From Campylobacter sp. (GTDB taxonomy: Bacteria > Campylobacterota > Campylobacteria > Campylobacterales > Campylobacteraceae): a DNA stretch of 9,612 nucleotides. The notes beneath the pieces are model-generated. The model was not told the origin of the DNA. It was given only the letters and a program-made list of their open reading frames with translations, and did no database searches. The position numbers and the translations under genes were made by a program. This document shows, piece by piece, positions 1-9,612 of this stretch (positions are counted from its first letter, which is position 1; each line of letters begins with the position of its first letter). Location: positions 1-9,612 of the forward strand of contig JAFVMP010000197.1 of assembly GCA_017506845.1 (NCBI GenBank), in the 5' to 3' direction.

Positions 1-4134
<4,134 letters not shown>

Positions 4135-4150
4135 TTAAATTAACCTAAAA

Positions 4151-4186
4151 TTAACTCAAACAGTTTGTTTTTACTGTTTGAGTTAA
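4151..4186 (+). terminator. Probable rpoC transcription terminator hairpin
   Basis: There is a perfect 14-bp inverted repeat. The left arm TTAACTCAAACAGT (4151-4164) pairs with the right arm ACTGTTTGAGTTAA (4173-4186) around an 8-nt T-rich loop (4165-4172). It lies 17 nt after the rpoC stop. The sequence that follows is A/T-rich but lacks a clean run of T, so it could be an intrinsic terminator or a 3'-end stabilising stem. It marks the boundary between the rpoC operon and the inserted cassette. Confidence 0.65.
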
Positions 4187-4230
4187 ATATATCTAAATAT
4201 TTTAAATCTAAATTTTCTTATAAGTTTGTT

Positions 4231-4241
4231 TGTTATATAAT
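4231..4241 (+). promoter_or_regulatory. Candidate sigma-70 promoter of the dnd cassette (-10 box)
   Basis: A perfect TATAAT (4236-4241) is preceded by TG at 4231-4232 and by a T-rich stretch from about 4213. This suits the Campylobacter sigma-70 promoter, which depends on the -10 box and upstream T-rich periodicity more than on a -35 box. Transcription would start near 4248, leaving a leader of about 27 nt before ATG 4275. This is the only good promoter candidate between the rpoC hairpin and the cassette. The start site is inferred. Confidence 0.55.
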
Positions 4242-4274
4242 TACCAGTCCTAATATAAATAAATTTGGATTAAT

Positions 4275-5925
4275 ATGGGAAAAAATAATCTATTAAATTC
4301 AACTACCGGTCTAACAGTAGCTGGGGGGGGGTAGCAGGGCTACTTCAAAGTTATTATGCGATGGCAATAACTCTATTATTATAGATATTAGACCAAGACA
4401 AACATATTTAGCTTCTCATATTGCAAATTCAATTAATCTAACTACTAAAAGTCAAATTCTAAATTTTATATCCAATAATCATTATAATGAATATATTTTA
4501 TGTTGCACCAGCTCTAATAATGCTAAAAAATTAGCTAATGAGATAAATTTATCAAATGTAAAATATTACGATGGAAATTTATTAAATGCTAAAGATAGTG
4601 GGGTTTCATTTGTTAGTAGTAGTGATAAATTTATCGTACATTTAAATCAAACTAGAGATAAAATTTTAGATATTTATTCTCGTTATAAAAGAGCATGGAT
4701 TATAACATTTAGTGGCGGCAAGGATTCTACGTGTGTTTTACAACTCATATATGAGATGATGATAAAATTACCAAAAGATAGATTAAATCCCACATATGCA
4801 ATATTATCTGATACAATGGTTGAAGCTCCAAATATAAAGGAGTATCTATATGAAATCGTAGAAATAATTAATAAAGATGCTAAGAATCGAAATTTGCCAT
4901 TTGAAATAATTATTGCTAAGCCTAAAGCTAGCGATGAGTTTTGGATTAATCTTATTGGCAAGGGTTATCCAAGTCCAACTAGAACTTTTAGATGGTGTAC
5001 TGAACGCCTAAAAATCAAGCCAATGAAAGATATAGTAAGGCAAATTACTGATAAACATGGTAGTGCAATAATGACTTTGGGTGTGCGAAAAAGTGAAAGT
5101 ATAAATCGAAAAAGAAGTATTGAAAAGCGAAATCTAAGCGAAGATGGCTTAAGCAAACATGATGATTATCCAAATGTTTTGATATTTTCGCCTATAGTAG
5201 AGTGGGATACTGATATGGTTTGGAATTATCTAGCTATAAATAATCCAGCTCCTTGGAATAAAAGTCATAATAGATTATTTGAGCTTTATATGCAAGCTAG
5301 CGGGGATGAGTGTCAATTTATAATCGATAAAAATCAAAATAGTTGCGGCGGTAGTCGTTTTGGATGCTGGATATGTACTTTGGTAAATGAAGATAAATCT
5401 ATGCAAGGTTTTATAAAAAATGGACAGATAGCTATGCAAGGACTTAATGACTTTAGAAATTTTATCAAAGATGCAAGAGATAATCATAATTTAAGAAGTG
5501 ATTTTAAAAGAGATGGCAGATATCAAAAAGGACCATTTACAAGCATGGCTAGAAAAGAGATATTAAATTTACTTTTAAAAACCGAAATGGAGTTTAAGGC
5601 ACAAGGTGGAAGTGAATTAATTAGCGATGAGCAATTATTGTTAATAGCAAAAGAGTGGAATAAAGAGTTTGATTCACAAAATTCATTAATTAAAATCGCA
5701 AAGGAGTATGGTAGGATGCAAAACATAGATATTGATTTAGAAGATAGCAAGTTGCCAGATGAGGATTTAATAGATGCTATAGATACAAATTTGGCCAATA
5801 TGACAAAATCAATAATTAAAGAAGCTACTAGTTTGCAAAATATGGGTGCTAGAGATAATGATTTATTAAATATTATCAAAAAACATTTAGATAATGCAAC
5901 AGAAAAGCTAAAGGAAAATAGATGA
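4275..5925 (+). CDS. dndC: Phase-variable rhodanese-DndC fusion, out of frame (OFF) at a G9 tract
   Basis: Probable sulfur-incorporating enzyme of DNA phosphorothioation: a PAPS-reductase-like PP-loop ATPase with Fe-S cysteines, carrying an added N-terminal rhodanese domain. ATG 4275 (weak GGA at 4267-4269) reads 19 residues and stops at TAG 4332. The main frame is open from 4321 to TGA 5923-5925 but has no start upstream of the PP-loop. Removing one G (8 G) or adding two (11 G) joins them; 8 G gives 549 residues. Numbering for 8 G: rhodanese domain about 25-105, with IIDIRPRQTY near 34-43, a GHI-like ASHI, and Cys77 in the active loop CCTSSNN. The PP-loop SGGKDS is 146-151. DndC hallmarks are SDTMVEAP, FWINLIGKGYP, RWCTERLK (Cys241) and CGGSRFGCWIC (Cys357, 364, 367), with Cys346 nearby. 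ATG 4756 (Met161) lies after the PP-loop, so a 389-residue call would be an artefact. The stop overlaps the dndD start. The DndC assignment is strong; the rhodanese call is good but diverged. A sequencing miscall of the G run is the main alternative. Confidence 0.9.
4323..4331 (+). repeat. Poly-G tract (G9), putative phase-variation switch
   Basis: Nine consecutive G occur in a very AT-rich gene, 49 nt into the reading frame that starts at ATG 4275. Frame check: 8 or 11 G gives the full rhodanese-DndC frame. With 9 G the stop is TAG 4332. With 10 G the stop is TAG 4382. Poly-G tracts of about this length are the standard slipped-strand contingency signal in Campylobacter. The tract encodes a short Gly run ahead of the rhodanese domain, where an extra Gly should be tolerated. 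Confidence 0.9.
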
Positions 5926-7961
5926 TTTTTTATAAAAAGATTACAATTTGCAATATGTTTGCATATTATGGAGAACAAACTATCGAATTTCAAAAGAATG
6001 ATTCAAAGCCGTTATATTTAATCTATGGTAGAAACGGTTTTGGTAAAACCAGCTTTATCTCAAGCTTAAAGTTGTTATTTTTAGGTTCAGGATTATTAAA
6101 TGATTCTAGTAAAGTTCCAGCACCTATTTTAAATGGTATAGAAAAAGGAAGAGGTAAATTTCATAGTAAACAATTACTACTTGGTACATCTGTAGATAAT
6201 TTGGAGACTAAATGGGGTGGAGTGTTAAATAAAACGGCAGTAGAAGAGGGTAAAAATGAATTCTATGTAGAATTGGTATTGCAAAAAGATAATAAAGAGA
6301 TAACTATCAAAAGGTATTGGAAAAGATTTCCAAATTTAGAGGAGAGATTAATAGTTAAATTTGATGGCAATGAATTTGAAGATTGTGAGGCTACTGATAA
6401 GTTAGAATCTATTTTTCCTACTAAGTTTATTGAGTTTTTTATATTTAATGGTGAAATGATTGGTGAGTTAGCTGAAGATATGGAAAGAGAGCTAAAAGAA
6501 AAGATACAAGATATGCTAAATATCACGATTTTAGATAAGTTAATTAAGCAGATTAAAACCACTAAAGAGCAGTTGCAAAATGGACTTAAAGAATACTCAA
6601 ACGAAAAAGCTGAACTTTATACCAAAAAGGGCGATCTAGGGGCGTGTAATGAGTGTATCAAATATTTAGACGATCAAATTAAAAATTTGAGTACAGATAA
6701 AGAGTGGATAGAAAATGAACTACGAAACAAGAATGATGTTAGAGATAATCATATCATAAGTAGTGGAAGAGAACAAGAGAGATATTTGAATTTAAAAAAC
6801 AAAGAAGAAGAGAATATTAATAGCTTTAAAGATTCTATTAAAAATTATGGTGGAGAGATTTTATTTTTAAAATTAGATGATTTTTTTTCTGATTTTTTTT
6901 CTGATTTGGAAAATTCACAGATTGGCTCAAATTTAGATCCAGAAATGTTAAAGGAGCTTTGTGCTTTTAGTGCTGAATATTTATTTAAAGAGTATCAAAT
7001 CGACAGAGATACTTCATCTTTGGCGCTTAAGCTAAATGAGGCATTTAAGAAATTTACACAAAATAGCGATGAAAATAAAACTTATAGAGGAATTGGAAAT
7101 TTAAATATACTAAAAACTCTTTATAATGGCCTAAATTCAGAGTTAAATTTGCTAAGCAATGCGATTGTAAAACATAAAAATTCCGAGCAAAAATTCAAAG
7201 AGTATAATGAGTTACTTAATCAATATTTAGTAGATAATGAAACTAAAAAAATAATTGATAAGGTTGCAGATGAGATAGAGAAACTCCAAGCCGAACTCTC
7301 TAAAAAAACTAAAGAGATTGAAGATAATAAAAATGAGCTAAGAGAAAAACAAGTATTGCAAAATAATCTTGAGATGAAAATTAAATATCTAGATGAAAAA
7401 ATCGGCCAAGACCATAGAATTAGCGATCAATTTAAGATGGCACAAGAATTAGAGAGAATTATTTTGCAATATAAAGATAAGAGAATTGAGAGAGTGGCAA
7501 GTTGTTTAAAAGATAAAGTTTATGAGAATTATCAAAAACTTCTTCCAGATGATAATGTTGCTAGCGTTGAAATTAAAGATTTTAATATATATCTAAAAGA
7601 TATTAAAAATGAAATTATTCCAGTAGCAAATCAAAGTGCTGGCCAAAAACAAATAGCAGCAATTAGCATATTTTGGGCTTTATCAGAACTAAGCGATAGA
7701 AATTTGCCACTTATTATTGATACTCCATTAGCAAGAATCGATAATTTAAATAGAAAAAGTATTATCCAAAATTATTATTTTAATGCTTCAAATCAGGTTA
7801 TAGTATTGCCTACAGATAGCGAATTTGGCGCTAATGAATATGAGATTGCCAAAGACAAAATAGCACAATTTTATAAAATAGAAAATGATACAAGTAGAAA
7901 AAGCGCAAGGATAGTAAAAAGCAGTATTGAAAATATAATAGGAGATAGTGATGGCGAGTAA
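5922..7961 (+). CDS. dndD: DndD-like SMC/Rad50-type ATPase of DNA phosphorothioation
   Basis: An ATPase of the SMC/RecN/Rad50 class, 679 residues, about the usual DndD length. DndD proteins are thought to hydrolyse ATP to act on or nick DNA for sulfur insertion together with DndC and DndE. Visible features: the N-terminal lobe opens ITICNMFAYYGEQTIEF, then Walker A GRNGFGKTS (36-44). Charged, helical coiled-coil-like stretches run through about 190-310 and 400-520. The C-terminal lobe has an ABC-type signature SAGQKQ (572-577), Walker B LPLIID with Asp600, and a following D-loop-like region (TPLARIDNLN). The start ATG overlaps the dndC stop (ATGA) and has an AAGGA at 5911-5915, so translation is probably coupled to dndC and could fall when dndC is phased off. 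A CNEC pair lies at 242-245. A tandem 12-bp repeat encodes DFFSDFFS near residue 320. The frame is intact and ends in TAA. A generic Rad50-like ATPase is possible, but position after dndC favours DndD. Confidence 0.87.
   Translation: MIFYKKITICNMFAYYGEQTIEFQKNDSKPLYLIYGRNGFGKTSFISSLKLLFLGSGLLNDSSKVPAPILNGIEKGRGKFHSKQLLLGTSVDNLETKWGGVLNKTAVEEGKNEFYVELVLQKDNKEITIKRYWKRFPNLEERLIVKFDGNEFEDCEATDKLESIFPTKFIEFFIFNGEMIGELAEDMERELKEKIQDMLNITILDKLIKQIKTTKEQLQNGLKEYSNEKAELYTKKGDLGACNECIKYLDDQIKNLSTDKEWIENELRNKNDVRDNHIISSGREQERYLNLKNKEEENINSFKDSIKNYGGEILFLKLDDFFSDFFSDLENSQIGSNLDPEMLKELCAFSAEYLFKEYQIDRDTSSLALKLNEAFKKFTQNSDENKTYRGIGNLNILKTLYNGLNSELNLLSNAIVKHKNSEQKFKEYNELLNQYLVDNETKKIIDKVADEIEKLQAELSKKTKEIEDNKNELREKQVLQNNLEMKIKYLDEKIGQDHRISDQFKMAQELERIILQYKDKRIERVASCLKDKVYENYQKLLPDDNVASVEIKDFNIYLKDIKNEIIPVANQSAGQKQIAAISIFWALSELSDRNLPLIIDTPLARIDNLNRKSIIQNYYFNASNQVIVLPTDSEFGANEYEIAKDKIAQFYKIENDTSRKSARIVKSSIENIIGDSDGE
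6879..6902 (+). repeat. Two tandem copies of a 12-bp T-rich unit within dndD
   Basis: The unit GATTTTTTTTCT occurs twice in direct tandem (6879-6890 and 6891-6902), each copy with a run of eight T, and is followed by a partial copy GATT. It encodes DFFS twice. A change in copy number keeps the frame, whereas slippage within a T8 run would break it. Confidence 0.85.
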
Positions 7962-9453
7962 ATTTTTTACAAAAACAGGCGAAGAGAATTTTATCAATAC
8001 TGTGATAAAAAATGGTTTAAAAATACCAAATTTACCAAAGTATTATATTTTACGTTTAGCGATTAATAAAAGCTTTAGATTGTCTTACTATCCGCTCGAT
8101 CATAATATCTGGAGCAATACTATTACATATGATGGTGATGCAAGAAATGAAAAAGAGTATAATTATGAACAGATTTTAGGTAAGGGAAATAAAAATTATG
8201 AGACTATGTTAAGGGCTATGTTTGCTTTTAGACATAAGGATGAAAATATCGATTTTTCAGATGATTCAAATTTTGATATGGCTTTACATAAATATATTCA
8301 TAGGGGATTATTAGAAATTTATAATACATATAAAACTACAGATAACTTTTATCAGTACCTAATAGATGAATTTAATCTAAATAGCGCTACTAACTACGAT
8401 ATTTCAGCCAAGTCTGATGACCGAGTTGATGAAGAGGATATTTTAAAATATTGCAAGGAAAATAGTATTAATGTTGAGATTATTGATAAAGAAGATTCTA
8501 TTCGCCATATAGCCTATAAAATTCGGCTAAAAAATACTGATGATTATAAAAAGCTCTCAAAAGATATCGACTCTTTTCAAATGCGATTTGGCCTTGCTGG
8601 GCCAGCGTTATTTGATGAGGTGATTGGCGAAGCGATGACATTTTATATATATTTGCCAAAATTACAAAAAGATTGGCAAATATTAAATGGAGAGTCCTTT
8701 AAGGCTGATTTGATGAAATATAATCAAAAATTTGAGATTGGGGCGTATTGCGGTAGAGATATGAAAAATGATCCGATATTTTTTGATTTGGAGCAGTGTC
8801 CGCATATTTTTATTGCTGGAACTACAGGAAGCGGTAAGTCGGTATTGATGAGAAATTTGATTATATCAATTGCAAAATTAAATTCAAATGTAGAATTTAT
8901 ACTAATAGACCCAAAAAATGGGGCGGAATTTGGAATTTATGAAAATAAAGTCAATATAAGCGTTATTTGCGGTAAAAAAGTTATTAAAAATAGCGATGAA
9001 GTATATGATTTAATGAAAAAGCTCGTAGATGAAATGGAGAGAAGATATAAGATATTAGATAGTAATAAAGTAGCAAAAAATAATCAACTAAAAGAGCCGT
9101 TGTCAAATGTTGTCGTAGTTATTGATGAGGTGGCAGATCTATTTGCTAGCAATAAAAATATAGAAGATTTAATAATTAGAATCGCACAAAAAGGTAGAGC
9201 TAGCGGAATTTTTTTAATACTAGCAACTCAAACTCCAAATTCTGAGATATTAAGCCAAAATTTAAGAGCTAATATTCCAACTAGAATCGCTCTAAAAACG
9301 ATATCATCGCCTCAATCTAAGGTTATTATGGATGAAGTTGGCGCTCAAAATTTATTAGGAAAAGGCGATTTGTATATAAAAATTAATGGCGGGAAGAAAA
9401 TTTTAGCATTTGCTCCATTTATAGATAATAGCGAAATACGGGATTTGGTATAA
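7951..9453 (+). CDS. dndE: DndE domain fused to an FtsK-type DNA translocase
   Basis: A 500-residue two-part protein. Residues 1 to about 130 resemble DndE, the small DNA-binding Dnd subunit: YILRLAINKSF recalls the DndE LCR-x-A helix, and LHKYIHRGLLEIY (His117-Arg118-Gly119) matches the conserved HIxRGL segment. From about 160 the protein resembles cytoplasmic FtsK: a diverged alpha-like subdomain, then FFDLEQCPHIFIAGTTGSGKS with Walker A at 290-297. Walker B is VVVVIDE (Asp392-Glu393), followed by the FtsK signature GRASGIFLILATQTPN and the C-terminal GAQNLLGKGDLY. No membrane segments and no FtsK gamma domain are present. ATG 7951 is preferred over GTG 7948 because AGGAGA (7940-7945) is well spaced. 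It overlaps dndD by 11 nt. Standard DndE is only about 110 residues, so this is an extended form. I recall DndE-ATPase fusions being reported (a name like DndEi) but cannot confirm it here. Role inferred: moving along DNA for the modification complex. Confidence 0.85.
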   Translation: MASKFFTKTGEENFINTVIKNGLKIPNLPKYYILRLAINKSFRLSYYPLDHNIWSNTITYDGDARNEKEYNYEQILGKGNKNYETMLRAMFAFRHKDENIDFSDDSNFDMALHKYIHRGLLEIYNTYKTTDNFYQYLIDEFNLNSATNYDISAKSDDRVDEEDILKYCKENSINVEIIDKEDSIRHIAYKIRLKNTDDYKKLSKDIDSFQMRFGLAGPALFDEVIGEAMTFYIYLPKLQKDWQILNGESFKADLMKYNQKFEIGAYCGRDMKNDPIFFDLEQCPHIFIAGTTGSGKSVLMRNLIISIAKLNSNVEFILIDPKNGAEFGIYENKVNISVICGKKVIKNSDEVYDLMKKLVDEMERRYKILDSNKVAKNNQLKEPLSNVVVVIDEVADLFASNKNIEDLIIRIAQKGRASGIFLILATQTPNSEILSQNLRANIPTRIALKTISSPQSKVIMDEVGAQNLLGKGDLYIKINGGKKILAFAPFIDNSEIRDLV

Positions 9454-9476
9454 AAAGCAGATCTATACCAAATTTC
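9440..9476 (+). terminator. Hairpin at the end of the dnd cassette, overlapping the last stop codon
   Basis: ATTTGGTATA (9443-9452) is perfectly inverted as TATACCAAAT (9464-9473) around an 11-nt loop. Two G-U pairs and one G-C pair extend it to 13 pairs (9440-9476). The left arm includes most of the TAA stop of the dndE-ftsK gene. Only a short T run follows, so it is a weak intrinsic terminator or a 3' protective stem. It separates the cassette from the rpsL promoter. Confidence 0.5.
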
Positions 9477-9495
9477 ATCTTAAATTAAGTAAAAT

Positions 9496-9506
9496 TTGAG
9501 TAAAAT
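9496..9506 (+). promoter_or_regulatory. Candidate rpsL promoter (-10 box)
   Basis: TAAAAT (9501-9506) is preceded by TTTGAG, which resembles the Campylobacter T-rich/G element before the -10 box, and further upstream by TTAAGT (9485-9490). A start near 9513 would leave about 31 nt before GTG 9544. A second TAAAAT at 9490-9495 is a less well placed alternative. It would let rpsL and its downstream genes be transcribed independently of the inserted cassette. Confidence 0.5.
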
Positions 9507-9543
9507 AGGCATTTTTTAATAAATTTAGTTGAAAGGAAAGATT

Positions 9544-9612
9544 GTGCCAACCATTAATCAATTGGTCAGAAAAGAACGCAAAAAAGTGATCGTAAAATCT
9601 AAATCACCAGCG
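9544..9612 (+). CDS. rpsL: 30S ribosomal protein S12 (3' end outside window)
   Basis: S12 is the decoding-centre protein of the small ribosomal subunit. The first 23 residues read MPTINQLVRKERKK followed by VIVKSKSPA, matching the start of Campylobacter S12 with slight variation. The start is GTG, supported by a strong AAGGA (9533-9537) and by the conserved PTINQL that follows it; there is no in-frame ATG. The residues linked to streptomycin resistance lie beyond the window. In Campylobacter, rpsL is followed by rpsG and fusA. Here it lies about 90 nt after the dnd cassette rather than near rpoC. Confidence 0.97.
   Translation, partial: MPTINQLVRKERKKVIVKSKSPA

Noticed and set aside
4323..4331. 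G9 as a plain sequencing error in a non-variable gene
   Set aside because: Cannot be excluded from one sequence, but a 9-G run in an AT-rich Campylobacter gene matches known contingency loci, and the tract lies close to the start codon where such switches usually act.
4275..4334. A genuine 19-residue peptide gene
   Set aside because: It ends immediately after the G9 run and is best read as the OFF-state product of the phase-variable gene.
4756..5925. A stand-alone 389-residue DndC starting at ATG 4756
   Set aside because: The start falls after the SGGKDS ATP loop, has no ribosome site, and the frame continues upstream through the PP-loop and a rhodanese domain; the full gene begins at ATG 4275 across the G tract.
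4756..5925. CysH/PAPS reductase or CysD of sulfate assimilation
   Set aside because: The PP-loop family is shared, but FWINLIGKGYP, RWCTERLK and CGGSRFGCWIC are DndC hallmarks and the neighbours are DndD and DndE-like.
5523..5993. Antisense open frames opposite dndC, dndD and rpoC
   Set aside because: They are low-complexity Ser/Ile/Leu-rich shadows of the sense genes with no ribosome sites or recognisable domains.
7948..7950. GTG 7948 as the start of the DndE-FtsK gene
   Set aside because: ATG 7951 follows directly and is better spaced from AGGAGA.
4135..9543. An integrative element with att sites
   Set aside because: No integrase, transposase, tRNA or matching direct repeats were found at the two borders; the short A/T-rich similarities are at background level.

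Overview
The window looks like a Campylobacter chromosome, probably a species other than C. jejuni. It is AT-rich. It opens inside rpoC, whose product matches Campylobacter RpoC from memory along nearly its whole length, and it closes on the first 23 codons of rpsL, whose product begins MPTINQLVRKERKK as in Campylobacter. All genes are on the + strand.

Layout: (1) 1-4134, the 3' part of rpoC, encoding the RNA polymerase beta' subunit. (2) 4135-4274, an intergenic gap with a perfect 14-bp hairpin (probable rpoC terminator) and a TATAAT promoter candidate. (3) 4275-9453, a three-gene cassette related to DNA phosphorothioation (Dnd): a rhodanese-DndC fusion, a DndD SMC-like ATPase, and a DndE-FtsK fusion. 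The genes are packed as an operon, with a 4-nt ATGA overlap and then an 11-nt overlap. (4) 9454-9543, a hairpin at the end of the cassette and the rpsL promoter. (5) 9544-9612, the start of rpsL.

The main discovery is at the head of the cassette. The reading frame holding the rhodanese domain and the complete DndC PP-loop (SGGKDS) has no start codon of its own. The only good start, ATG 4275, lies in another frame. The two are separated by a run of nine G (4323-4331), the classic Campylobacter phase-variation signal. With 9 G, translation stops at TAG 4332 after 19 residues. With 8 (or 11) G the frames join and give a 549-residue protein (550 with 11 G). This sequence therefore captures a putative phase-variable DNA phosphorothioation system in its OFF state. 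A conventional gene call starting at ATG 4756 would give a 389-residue DndC that lacks both the rhodanese domain and the ATP-binding loop.

Inferred mechanism: a host cysteine desulfurase (no dndA is present here) passes persulfide sulfur to Cys77 of the rhodanese domain. The fused PP-loop/Fe-S DndC domain then uses ATP to activate the DNA backbone or the sulfur. This resembles ThiI, which also combines a PP-loop and a rhodanese domain and is fed by IscS. DndD and the DndE-FtsK protein would supply DNA binding, nicking and translocation. No dndB, restriction genes (dndFGH, pbe or ssp type), integrase, transposase or tRNA is visible. The cassette sits exactly between rpoC and rpsL, where C. jejuni NCTC 11168 carries its Cj0480c-Cj0490 fucose island, so this junction seems to be a cargo hotspot.
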